Assembly (NCBI GenBank): GCA_012064385.1
Contig: QRDG01000408.1
Span: 62,001 to 126,000 of the forward strand
DNA: 64,000 nt
DNA from: Puccinellia tenuiflora
Taxonomy: Eukaryota; Streptophyta; Magnoliopsida; Poales; Poaceae
Direction of reading: 5' to 3'
The notes beneath the pieces were generated by a model. The model saw only the letters and a list, made by a program, of their open reading frames with translations. It ran no database searches and was not told where the DNA came from. Of this stretch, positions 53,718-64,000 are shown piece by piece. Made by a program: the position numbers and the translations under genes. How positions within the stretch are numbered: position 1 is the first letter of the stretch; the number at the start of each line of letters is the position of its first letter.

Positions 53718-53990
53718 GACAGCTACCTGTGGCGTGTTAGCTGGACGCGCCACCGATGCAAAATGCTTAGTGGCGTGTCACTTACACTACACGCCAGTGA
53801 CATTTTTCCGCCCTGGGTGGTCACGTGGGTCCCACGTAATAGTGGTGTGGAATCCCTATCCACACGCCACTGGTACATGAACAACAAAGGCGCGCGCGAA
53901 ATTCGGCACACCACTGATATTATAAGTGGCGCGCGTAAAACAAAAACGCCACTGATACTATGTCTACTATAAGGGGCTTTCCTACTAGTG
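53718..53990. mobile_element. Right-end remnant of a fourth CACTA element
   Basis: It ends GGGGCTTTCCTACTAGTG at 53990, an inverted CACTAGTAGGAAAG terminus. The segment contains subterminal words of a different family ('ggcgtgt', 'acgccact', 'ggcgcgc'). The left flank of the hAT insertion (about 49840-49882) shares 'tggcgtgca', so the element continues to the left of the hAT. Its left terminus was not found. Confidence 0.6.
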
Positions 53991-54165
53991 GGCGGCCGGG
54001 AGCGGTGACAGGGGCTGGTGGGGGCTCCGGCGACGGGGGCTAGTGGGGGCTCCACACTAGTAGAAAAGGGGGCAACGGTGCGCCCCCTTTAGTACCGGTT
54101 GCACAAAAACCGGTACTAAAGGGGGCATTAGCACCGGTTGTATTTGTGTGCCAGCCGGGGCCACA

Positions 54166-54265
54166 GCCTCCAACCCTTTAGTACCGGTTGGTATTAACAA
54201 CCGGTACTAAAGGCTAGCCTTTAGTACCGGTTGTTAATACCAACCGGTACTAAAGGGTTGGAGGC
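54166..54265. repeat. Perfect 100-bp palindrome
   Basis: Two 50-bp arms meet at GGCT/AGCC (centre 54215/54216) with no loop. Each arm contains one palindromic subterminal unit (agtaccggttggtattaaca and its inverse). A second, slightly imperfect palindrome follows at about 54306-54392. Confidence 0.92.
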
Positions 54266-54614
54266 CCCGCGGCACATGCGGCCGCAGTTGGTGGCCCCAC
54301 GGCGAGACCTTTAGTACCGGTTGTTATTACCAACCGGTACTAAAGAGTAGCCTTTAGTACCGGTTGGTAATAACAACCAGTACTAAAAGTTTCCCTATAT
54401 TTGCTTCTTTCGTTAATCATGAATTAAAAAAAGTACTTTTCGCATCCATCTCAAACAGTAATTTTATAATTAAAAAAGTAATTCCTCATTCAGTAGTTAG
54501 TTTGACTAATTATTTTATTTTAACTACCACACCAGTTGAGCCTATATTAATTGTGATGTATGTTCTGGTCCGGCCTTTGGCCCGTCCAAGCGACCTAATA
54601 TGGTGACATTTGTT

Positions 54615-57600
54615 GATTGTCAAAATTGACATTTTTTGATTGTCAAAAATGACATTTTTTATGAAGCAAGCACAACAAATATGGTGCAAAATGGCACCCA
54701 TCCAATTATCACACAAAGTAGACCATATTTTATGGATAATCCACAAATATTAGTAATTTTCTCGGTTTCTAGCTAATTTCACCTACTTAAACTACTTTAT
54801 GCCTATTTTCCGAAAGTAATTCAAATTTGAACTACAAGTGTGTGATAGTTTGCTCTGAATTTTTTTTAAAAATGTTTTTAAGGTGCACAAGTAGTGGTTA
54901 TATCACAGAACCGTCGAAAGTTTTAGATAATTCGACCCCTTACAATGAATACTAACGGCGGCCATTTTGACCGTTTTTTTCAAAAAAGTCAAAGAAAGTG
55001 AAAAAATACTCAAAAAATGAAATCCTTTGGCATGGAGTACTTTCATGTGTACTAGTTGCTAGGATAAATGATAAACTTGAGTTCTGACATAGTTTACAAA
55101 AAACTTTTTCACAAAAAGGTCAATTATCTATAAACATGTATAAGTTTCGGGTCAAATGGCCTCGTTATGGTCATCCACGTGTCATAGTTTGTGAAAATGT
55201 GCCCATAGTTGACACATAGCTGTATCGTGGTACGACAAACAATATTGCAGACCTGAGTTTTTTCAAATTACTTATATAAATATCATTTTTTGTTTTTCGA
55301 TTGTCAAAAATGACATTTTTTGTGAAGCAAGTACAACAAATATGGTGCAAAATGGCACCCATCCAATTATCACACAAAGTAGACCATATTTTATGGATAA
55401 TCCATAAATATTAGTAATTTTCTCGGTTTCTAGCTAATTTCGCCTACTTAAATGAATTTATGTCTATTTTCCGAAAGTAATTCAAATTTGATCTACAAAT
55501 GTGTGATAGTTTGCTCTGAATTTTTTTTTAAATGTTTTTAAGGTGCACAAGTAGTGGTTATATCACAGAACCGTCGAAAGTTTTGGATAATTCGACCCCG
55601 TACAATGAATACTAACGGCGGCCATTTTGACCTTTTTTTTCAAAAAAGTCAAAGAAAGTGAAAAAATACTCAAAAAATTAAATCCTTTGGCATGGAGTAC
55701 TTTCATGTGTACTAGTTGCTAGGATAAATGATAAACTTGAGTTCTGACATAGTTTACAAAAAACTTCTTCACAAAAATGTCAATTATCTATAAACATGTA
55801 TAAGTTTCGGGTCAAATGGCCTTGTTATGGTCATCCACGTGTCATAGTTTGTGAAAATGTGCCCATAGTTGACACATAGCTGTATCTTGGTACGACAAAC
55901 AATGTTGCAGACCTGAGTTTTTTCAAATTACTTATATAAATATCATTTTTTGTTTTTCGATTGTCAAAAATGACATTTTTTGTGAAGGAAGTACAACAAA
56001 TATGGTGCAAAACGGCACCCATCCAATTATCACACAAAGTATACCATATTTTATGGATAATCCATAAATATTAGTAATTTTCTCGGTTTCTAGCTAATTT
56101 CGCCTACTTAAACGACTTTATGCCTATTTTCCGAAAGTAATTCAAATTTGAACTACAAGTGTGTGATAGTTTGCTCTGAAATTTTTTCAAAAATGTTTTT
56201 AAGGTGCACAAGTAGTGGTTATATCACAGAACCATCGAAAGTTTTGGATAATTCGACCCCGTACAATGAATACTAACGGCGACCATTTTGAGTTTTTTTT
56301 CAAAAAAGTCAAAGAAAGTGAAAAAATACTCAAAAAATGAAATCCTTTGGCATGGAGTACGTTCATGTGTACTAGTTGCTAGGATAAATGATAAACTTGA
56401 GTTCTGACATAGTTTACCAAAAACTTCTTCACAAAAATATCAATTATCTATAAACATGTATAAGTTTCGGGTCAAATGGCCTCGTTATGGTCATCCACGT
56501 GTCATAGTTTGTGAAAATGTGCCCATAGTTGACACATAGCTGTATCTTGGTACGACAAACAATGTTGCAGACCTGAGTTTTTTCAAATTACTTATATAAA
56601 TATCATTTTTTGTTTTTTGATTGTCAAAAATGACATTTTTTGTGAAGGAAGTACAACAAATAAGGTGCAAAATGGCACCCATCCAATTTTCACACAAAGT
56701 AGACCATATTTTATGGATAATCCACAAATATTAGTAATTTTTCTCGGTTTCTAGCTAATTTCGCCTATTTAAACGACTTTATGCCTATTTTCCGAAAGTA
56801 ATTCAAATTTGAACTACAAGTGTGTGACAGTTTGCTCTGAAAATGTTTCAAAAATGTTTTTAAGGTGCACAAGTAGTGGTTATATCACAGAACCGTCGAA
56901 ATTTTTGGATAATTCGACCCCGTACAATGAATACTAACGGCGGCCATTTTGACCTTTTTTTCAAAAAAGTCAAAGAAAGTGAAAAAATACTCAGAAAATG
57001 AAATCCTTTGGCATGGAGTACTTTCATGTGTACTAGTTGCTAGGATAAATGATAAACTTGAGTTCTGACATAGTTTACAAAAAACTTTTTCACAAAAAGG
57101 TCAATTATCTATAAACATGTATAAGTTTCGGGCCAAATGGCCTCGTTATGGTCATCCACGTGTCATAGTTTGTGAAAATGTGCCCATAGTTGACACATAG
57201 CTGTATCGTGGTACGACAAACAATATTGCAGACCTGAGTTTTTTCAAATTACTTATATAAATATCATTTTTTGTTTTTCGATTGTCAAAAATGACATTTT
57301 TTGTGAAGCAAGTACAACAAATATGGTGCAAAATGGCACACATCCAATTATCACACAAAGTAGACCATATTTTATGGATAATTCATAAATATTAGTAATT
57401 TTCTCGGTTTCTAGCTAATTTCGCCTACTTAAACGAATTTATGCCTATTTTCTGAAAGTAATTCAAATTTGAACTACAAGTGTGTGATAGTTTGCTCTGA
57501 AATTTTTAAAAAAATGTTTTTAAGGTGCACAAGTAGTGGTTATATCACAGAACCGTCGAAAGTTTTGGATAATTTGACCCTGTACAATGAATACTAACGG

Positions 57601-58398
57601 CGGCCATTTTGACCTTTTTTTCAAAAAAGTCAAAAAAAGTGAAAAAATACTCAAAAAATTAAATCCTTTGGCATGGAGTACTTTCATGTGTACTAGTTGC
57701 TAGGATAAATGATAAACTTGAGTTCTGACATAGTTTACAAAAAACTTCTTCACAAAAATGTCAATTATCTATAAATATGTATAAGTTTCGGGTCAAATGG
57801 CCTCGTTATGGTCATCCACGTGTCATAGTTTGTGAAAATGTGCCCATAGTTGATACATAGCTGTATCTTGGTACGACAAACAATGTTGCAGACCTGAGTT
57901 TTTTCAAATTACTTATATAAATATCATTTTTTATTTTTCGATTGTCAAAAATGACATTTTTGTGAAGGAAGTACAACAAATATGGTGCAAAATGGCACCC
58001 ATCCAATTATCACACAAAGTAGACCATATTTTATGGATAATCCACAAATATTAGTAATTTTCTCGGTTTCTAGCTAATTTCGCCTAGTTAAACGACTTTA
58101 TGCCTATTTTCCGAAAGTAATTCAAATTTGAACTACAAGTGTGTGATAGTTTGCTCTGAAATTTTTTTAAAAATGTTTTTAAGGTGCACAAGTAGTGGTT
58201 ATATCACATAACCGTCGAAAATTTTGGATAATTCGACCCCTTACAATGAATACTAACAACGCCCATTTTGACCGTTTTTTCAAAAAAGTCAAAGAAAGTG
58301 AAAAAATACTCAAAAAAATGAAATCCTTTGGCATGGAGTACTTTCATGTGTACTAGTTGCTAGGATAAATGATAAACTTGAGTTCTGACATAGTTTAC
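54615..58398. repeat. 660-bp tandem array, about 5.7 units, with three-unit higher-order period
   Basis: Landmarks such as 'tcatccacgtgtcatagtttg' recur at 55172, 55832, 56492, 57153 and 57813 (spacing 660-661). Diagnostic variants recur every third unit: 'gtatcgtggtacgac' at about 55223 and 57204, 'caaaaaattaaatcc' at about 55672 and 57653, 'gaatttatg' at about 55453 and 57434. The last unit breaks off at 58398 where TNPD sequence begins. Short minus-strand frames recur in each unit and are not genes. Confidence 0.9.
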
Positions 58399-58640
58399 AA
58401 CCCGGCAACGATATTGATGTGTATCTGAGACCATTAGTTGATAAACTTTTACAGTTGTGGTCCGACCAAGGTGTACGTGTTTGTGATGAGTATAAACAAG
58501 AGGAATTTGGACTACAAGCGTTGCTGTTTGTAACCATCAATGATTGGTCTGCTCTTAGTAACATTTCATAACAGTCAAATAAGGGATACAATGCATGCAC
58601 GCACTATTTAGATAAGACTGACAGTATATATTTAGGTAAC
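58399..58640 (+). pseudogene. TNPD (tnp2) relic in CACTA 3
   Basis: About 80 codons align with the tnp2 region of CACTA 1 and 2: GNDIDVYLRPLV, ALLFVTINDW, SNKGYNACTH and DSIYLGN are recognisable. A TAA interrupts it (in place of the Gly codon in NISGQSNK). It starts abruptly at the edge of the tandem array, so the rest of the gene was lost. Confidence 0.85.
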
Positions 58641-59141
58641 TAATCAATTTTAAATCCTAGATATCATTGATAGGATGGCATTGTGGAATTCCTCTTTTTT
58701 TAATCAATTTAGACATTTTATTTGTCAAATTTTGATGTACGGATTTAAAGATATGAATTATTCCATATTAAATATTATTACATAATCACTGTTATTTATT
58801 CAAAAATATTATTACATAATCATTGTTATTTATTCAGAAAATATATTACACAATCATTGTATTTATTCAAATAAATTTTGAAAATTTAAACAATAACGGA
58901 TTTAAAGATATGAATTATTCCATATTAAATTATATTACATAATCACTGTTATTTATTAAAAAATATTATTACATAATCATTATTATTTATTCAAAATATA
59001 GTACATAATCATTGTATTTATTTAAATAAATTTTGAAACATTAAACAATAAAAAAGTGTAACATCATGACTTAGGGGTTAATATGATTGATAGTATACTA
59101 TTACCAGTAAGTTCTAACTTCTCATGTGACAGCTAATTTGT
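58641..59141. repeat. AT-rich direct repeats
   Basis: A block with 'attattacataatcattgttatttattcaaa' is repeated about 210 bp apart (e.g. from 58740 and from 58900), including 'ggatttaaagatatgaattattccatatta' twice. Confidence 0.75.
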
Positions 59142-59208
59142 AAGGAACTCAAAAGTTAAGCGTGCTCGGGCTGGAGCAGTTGGAGGATGGGTGACCGAAT
59201 GAGAAGTT
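59142..59208 (+). repeat. 5S rRNA-derived segment
   Basis: The stretch with AACTCAAAAGTTAAGCGTGC, TCGGGCTGGAGCAG and GAGGATGGGTGACC closely follows the central and 3' part of plant 5S rRNA (CTCCGAAGTTAAGCGTGCT ... AGGATGGGTGACC). Box-A-like and box-C-like internal promoter words are kept. The first half and the 3' end of the 5S gene are missing, so it is not a functional rRNA gene. It lies in the right part of CACTA 3. Confidence 0.75.
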
Positions 59209-59690
59209 TGACCAGAGTATGTGCTTTGACCTGAGATTAAGTGTATAACTAGTTTAAATGTGTGGCTAGATTAAGTGTATAACTAGTTTAAGTGTGTAGT
59301 TAAGTAAGAAATTTCAGAATAGAATTAGGAATAGAATTAAGAATAGTATAGAGAATAGAATTGAGAATATAACTGAAAATAAAATTAAAAAATTCCCGGA
59401 CCCTTTAGTACCGGTTGGTATTACCGGTACTAAAAGTGGCTAGATTAAGTGTATAATTAGTTTGACTAAAGGGGTACCCTTTAGTACCGGTTGGTATAAA
59501 CAACCGGTACTAAAGGTCCTCAGCTGCGCGCGCGCAGCTTCGCCCACGTGGAGGGACTTTAGCACCGGTTGTATATAGAACCGGTACTAAAGGGGTACCC
59601 CTTTAGTGCCGATCTTTTAGTACCGGTTGCACAACCGGAACTAAAGGCCCTACACAACCGGTATTGTTGCCCTGTTTTCTACTAGTGCCA

Positions 59691-60276
59691 GTGACGGGGG
59701 CTGGTGGGGGCGGCGCATGCACGAGCAGGTGCAGGCACCGAAATGGGAGGAAGAAGATGGGATTGGGAACATGAAGGATAGGGAGATAGAGGAAAAAGGA
59801 AAGAGAAAAAAAGGAAAAAAGAAAAAGGTATTTTTACAGTATCCATTCTACCACGGCTGGCATTGTGCCCTACAAACGTTTTCCGGTTACCTAGAAACAT
59901 TTTTAGTGTACGAGATTTTAGAGGATCTGTTAGAGATGCTCTAAGATGGAGCCCTCTAACACGTGCTAGTGTAGAACATACTAAAACAGGAGCTGGTCGA
60001 ACAAAAGTTCGTTTCAGCCTGCTCTCACTGCCTCGTCGGCCCCACATGTCGGTCAGTCACCATGCCAAGCTGGTCGAAACGAACCGTAAGAGGTAAACAC
60101 CGTGTATACTGGCCACCTATCCCATTTCGTTTACGCGCGCAACACCTCCAAAATTTGCCCACCCGCCCAAACCCGTCTCCTCTCCACCTACTCTCCACAA
60201 GACACTGGCCACTATCCCATTTCCTTCTCCCCGCCAAAAAATTCCCCACTGGAAACCCTCCCCGCCTCCACCGACC
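59691..60276. other. Flank between CACTA 3 and F-box relic
   Basis: The G-rich words 'gacgggggctggtggggg' stand on both sides of CACTA 3 (54002-54054 and 59691-59713). A/G-rich text follows. Positions 60160-60276 are C-rich and could be the leader of the F-box relic. No gene. Confidence 0.35.
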
Positions 60277-60492
60277 ATGTCGCCGCCGCTGTCGACGCTG
60301 CCGGACGAGCTTGTCGAGGAGATCTTCCTCCGCCTCCTGCCGGACGAACCCGCGTGCCTCGGTCGCACCGAATTCGCCTGCAAGTTTTGGCGCGACCTCC
60401 TCACCGGCCCTGCCATCCGCGACCGGTACCGGGACCTCCACGGAGACCAGCGCCAGCAAACTCTGGCTCGGCCGCCTGAATATTTGAATTAG
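60277..60492 (+). pseudogene. Truncated F-box relic
   Basis: A 71-residue frame starts MSPPLSTLPDELVEEIFLRL and keeps a good F-box (PDEPACLGRTEFACKFWRDL, IRDRYRDLHG). After LHG the sequence leaves the family (no GAPPMLGFL) and stops within 17 residues. The long F-box-associated region is absent, so this is a 3'-truncated copy of the type at 46412 rather than a normal gene. It could still be translated as a small F-box-only protein. Confidence 0.7.
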
Positions 60493-61428
60493 AACTTTTG
60501 GAACAAATTAACAAGAACTAAGGAAACATAAAACATGCATGTTAAAAACTTTATTAAACAATTTTATAAAACAAAAAAATCATTGTTGTTCTTGAATATT
60601 GTGCTTTTTTAGAATTCATAATATTTTATTAACATTATTGGAATATTTATTTTCCCCTGCCTTTTATTACTTCATTTAGTTATATGAAACTGCCATTGTC
60701 TAAAGCTAGATGAATTTGAGGAACCCAAAAATACACATAAAAGGTGAGGTACCGATCTTAGTTTTTAAACAACATACGACTATGGAACAAAACCATATGT
60801 ATTCACCAAAACGAACTGTATTTAGGTTTGGGATTATATAAATAGCAAGGCCTTTACCCGTTTCTAAAAATGAATGGATGGCTGTTGATTGCTGCAGGAC
60901 ATCAAAATTAAACATGATTTTTTTTAAAAAATCGTGAGACTAAAATGGTTGCTACTATGTCTGAAACATGGAAAATCTGAAAGATTTAACACCGCCCCTG
61001 AAGTGCAGGGAGGGGAAAATCTGCTGGTTTAGGAAGTAGATATTCAGTCTTTATTCCACACGTTATTGCGAGGTTTGTAACTTTGTATGATTAATTTCTT
61101 ACGTGAGCTTGCCCATTATCTTGTTAAATACACCGCCTTGTTTGAAAAAGATCTCTGACTTACCATCATCAACAATTGGCTGTTGCAAAAACTTGGCATA
61201 GAAGAAACCACTTAGGATTCAGATTTAAGACACTGCAAGACTTGGTGTAGTATCCTTGGAACAGGTCCGAGCTGACGTACTTTTCGTACATGTAGAAGAA
61301 ACCTGTCTGTCCCGCCTCACCTGTCGGCACCTCCACACGGGGCGGGGTATAAGACACAGGCAAAGGCGCACAGCCACCTCAAACTTTTCCCCACCCTAAT
61401 CCCTCGCCGCCTCCACGGACCGACGACC
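60493..61428. other. Nothing recognised
   Basis: AT-rich spacer. Positions 61320-61428 become C-rich and may be the leader of the next F-box copy. Confidence 0.3.
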
Positions 61429-62241
61429 ATGCCGCAATCACCGACGCCGGCACTGACGCTGCCGGAAGAACTTCTCGAGGAGATCTTTCTCCACCTCCCG
61501 CGGGACGAGCCCGCGTGGCTCGTGCGTGCCTCCCTCGCCAGCAGGCTCTGGCTCGGCCTGCTCTCCGGGCCTCGCTTCCGCCGCTGGTACCCGCGAGCTC
61601 CACGGAGCTCCTCCCATGCTCGGCTTCCTTTGTCACTCGACTTACGATCTCAGCTGGAACGAGCCTGACCCACGCTTCGTCTCCATCGGGAAATTCAGCG
61701 CACGCTTTTCCCAAGACAAGGACTGGGGGTGCTACGGATACGATGTGCGGGACTGCCGCCATGGCCGCGTCTCCTTGCGAATATGAGACGGGGAAGAAAC
61801 ATGGGGCTTGCCGTTTGGGACCCCATGACGGGCCGCCACCGGGAGCTGGACGCGCCCAAATAGTACAACAGCCATGGAGCTGCTGTCCTCTGCGCCGTGA
61901 CGGCGTGACCGGCTGTGACCACAACACGTGTCACGATGACCCCTTCCGTGTGGTCTTCGTCGGCATGGACGTGAGTGATGGTGGTTGTGTTGCATGCGCA
62001 CATGCATCCTTGCCATGGATGGGATAGTGGAGCAAGCCGTGTTCTCATCTCGACGATTGGAGCGAGCCGTGCTCTCGTGTTCATCTCGCGGACGATGTAT
62101 TCTTCCACCGAAGGCCCCCTGTCCTCACTAAAGATGCACTTTACTTCATGCTTTCGGATTTTTATTATAGTAGTGATGATGATGATGATGGCGACGACGA
62201 TATATCAATTCTCAAGTACGACTTGGGCTCTAATTGCTTCA
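61429..62241 (+). pseudogene. Decayed F-box gene cut by an LTR element
   Basis: The ATG at 61429 opens an F-box (LTLPEELLEEIFLHLPRDEP, ASLASRLWLGLLSG). An extra C near 61591 shifts the frame; the next frame reads ELHGAPPMLGFLCHSTYDLS and RDCRHGRVSL. Further shifts follow near 61785 and in the VLCAVTGCDHNTCHDD-like region. Near the right edge ALYFMLSDFYY, an Asp repeat and ISILKYDLGSNCFM are recognisable. The family sequence then stops because an LTR begins at 62242. Same family as the genes at 46412 and 60277. Not functional. Confidence 0.8.
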
Positions 62242-64000
62242 TGATACGTCTCAAACGTATCTATAATTTTTGATGTTCCATGCTAATATTATACCAATTG
62301 TTACATGTTTTGCATCCACTTTATATCACTTTTATACATTTTTTGGGGCTAACCTATTAACAAGATGCCACAGTGTCAGTTCCTGTTTTCTGCTGTTTTT
62401 GTATTCCAGAAAAGCTAGTCAGGAAATATTCTCGGAATTGGACGAAATTTCACGGAGGGATCTATTTTATCAGAAGACACCAGAAAGTCCAAAGGAGCAA
62501 CAAAGAGGAGCCAGGAGGGCCCCACACGCACCCAGGGCGCGGGCCACCCCCTGGCGCGCCCTGGCCACGTGTGGGCTCCTCGGGGCTCTCCAGCCGCCGC
62601 CCTTTCGCCTACTTATTCCCCCCGATGCGAAAACCCTAAGCACCCGAGCCATTATCCACGAAAAGTTCCAGAGGCGCCGCCGTCGTCGACCCTAACTCGG
62701 GAGGGTCCAGAACCTCTGCCCGGCACCCTGCCGGAGAGGGGAATCATCACCGAAGGGCTCTACATCACCATGCCTGCCTCCGGATTGATGCGTGAGTAGT
62801 TCATCCTTGGACTACGGGTCCATAGCAGTAGCTAGATGGTTGTCTCTCCACTTTGTGCCATCATGTTTAGATCTTGTGAGCTGCCTAACATGATCAAGAT
62901 CATCTTATTGTAATGCTACATGTTGTGTTTGCGGGGATCCGATGAATATTGAATACTATGTTAAGTTGATTATCAATCTATCTTATATGTTATTTATGAT
63001 CTTGCATGCTTTCCGTTACTCGTAGATGCTTTGGCCAAGTAGATGCTTGTAACTCCAAGAGGGAGTATTTATGCTAGATAGTGGGTTCATGCCTCCGGTA
63101 ATCTGGGAGAGTGATAGCAACTTCTAAGATTGTGGATGTGCTGTTGCCACTAGCGATAAAATAACCGATGCTTAGCTTAAGGGTACGCCGTTAGGTCTAA
63201 TGCATTTGTTTACATTACGAACTTTACTTAATGCAATTATCCGTTGCTTGCAACTTAATACCAACGGGGAACTCGGATGACAACCCGGCGGTGGATTATT
63301 AGTCATAGACGCTGTTGGATAACGGTCTATGTATTTTGTCGTAATGCCCACTGATGTCGGAGTTGATGAGGAGAGTCTTCTTATGTATCCTTAGTGCGTT
63401 CCCCTCTCCCTCAAGTATGCCAACAAGCACTCTTGATACCCTGAAAGGAAGATAATATATTAGGGATAGGTTGAGCCTCCAAGTGCAGAGTATGTAGAAG
63501 TGGCAGTTTTTCCCCAAGAGGGTGACTCGAGGGTTTAATATCGAACTCTCGGGGAATCAGTAGTGGGGATTTTATCTTCTTGTCCTTCTCTAGATTTCCT
63601 GCAAACAAAGTAGATTGCTTTGTGCCCTCAACCTCACCAAGTGGTTGTCAAGCACAAGGTGTGAGAATGATATTAAGATAGTGATGAATGCAAAACAGTA
63701 AATAAATATGCAATGGTGGTAAGTAGTAATGCAAGGATGATGGAAACAATGATGGATGATATTTTTGGGGTTTTTATATGTGTATGCAATGAATAAAAGT
63801 GTTTTTGTATTTTCTGATTTTTTAAATGGCTGAATGTAGAAAATACTTAAAAGTGGTTAGAAAGTTGTTTCTTTTGATTAAAAATGGACCGGGGTTCATG
63901 GTTTCACACATGCACTCTCTCTTTAATATAGTGTGGCAAATGAGTAGACATAGGATTAACATATGAGATTGCAAACAAGTTTAATGACATGTTACTAATT
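62242..64000 (+). mobile_element. Gypsy-type LTR sequence, running to the window end
   Basis: It starts TGATACGTCTCAAACGTATC and shares the start and the 'CAAGATGCCACAGTGTCAG' and 'ATATTCTCGGAATTGGACG' regions with the LTR at 5416-6841. From about 63440 the plus strand reads 'ttgagcctccaagtgcagag', which resembles the end of the other LTR in the opposite orientation, so a second, inverted LTR fragment may be joined here. No primer-binding site is seen before the window ends. Confidence 0.65.

Larger units (their letters stand above)
54055..59687. mobile_element. CACTA DNA transposon 3, non-autonomous
   Basis: Ends CACTAGTAGAAAAGGGGGCAA (54055) and ...TTGCCCTGTTTTCTACTAGTG (59687), target duplication CCA (54052-54054, 59688-59690). 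Subterminal 'agtaccggtt' palindromes occupy 54095-54390 and 59400-59660. The interior holds a 660-bp tandem array, a 240-bp relic of TNPD, AT-rich repeats and a 5S rRNA-derived segment. No intact protein gene is present, so movement would need TNPD from elsewhere. Confidence 0.93.

Noticed and set aside
54510..58006. Repeated minus-strand frames of 64-78 codons, one in each 660-bp unit
   Set aside because: They recur because the unit recurs; no domain, and starts and lengths vary with point changes.
59142..59208. Functional 5S rRNA gene
   Set aside because: Only about half of the 120-nt gene is present and several bases differ.
1..64000. CRISPR arrays, bacterial operons, tRNA genes
   Set aside because: No regularly spaced short repeats with unique spacers, and no cloverleaf with A/B boxes was recognised; the window is plant nuclear DNA.

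Overview
The window looks like nuclear DNA from a large, repeat-rich grass genome, most likely a Triticeae (wheat/barley-type) species. This is inferred from the LTRs that begin TGATACGTCTC, the dense nested CACTA elements, the grass-type F-box genes and GC-rich single-exon genes beside AT-rich filler. The species cannot be fixed. Almost everything is transposable-element DNA, with a few cellular gene pieces.

Layout. 1-6841: Gypsy-type retroelement fragments, including a non-autonomous element on the minus strand (gag-like frame with one frameshift, one LTR, duplicated primer-binding site). 6842-10634: GC-rich gene-like exons and a small hAT-type element with an 8-bp target duplication. 10635-20532: CACTA element 1 (TSD AGT, genes mainly on minus). 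21158-26073: a complete Copia element with identical-length 158-bp LTRs and TSD CTAGT. Exon-like segments at 9356-9456, 10128-10186 and 26078-26165 join in phase, so CACTA 1 and Copia appear to sit in an intron of an unidentified gene, with Copia landing on the splice acceptor. 26800-30593: a CACTA terminal remnant, an orphan poly(A) insertion and a non-coding Copia-type element. 30600-43888: a 5'-truncated LINE split by CACTA element 2 (31615-43146, TSD TTA). 44004-46412: a Gypsy RT fragment with a hairpin MITE, then an F-box gene with one frameshift. 46900-48240: diverged tandem repeats. 48857-53990: a broken cargo-type gene and CACTA remnant carrying an intact-looking hAT transposon (49883-53709). 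54055-59687: CACTA element 3, non-autonomous, with a 660-bp tandem array, a perfect 100-bp palindrome and a 5S rRNA-derived segment. 60277-62241: two decayed F-box copies, the second cut by an LTR at 62242 that runs towards the window end.

Most interesting system. CACTA 1 and CACTA 2 are two diverged copies of one architecture: a small coiled-coil, tail-anchored protein; the TNPD/tnp2 transposase; a variable slot holding an unrelated single-exon cargo gene; and a seven-exon gene ending in a Ulp1/C48-type cysteine protease domain. The four exons 3-6 of the protease gene have identical lengths in both elements. Damage is complementary: each TNPD has one in-frame stop at a different place, CACTA 2 keeps an open protease gene, and CACTA 1 has lost 878 nt from it. 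All calls are from reading the sequence; no database search was possible.
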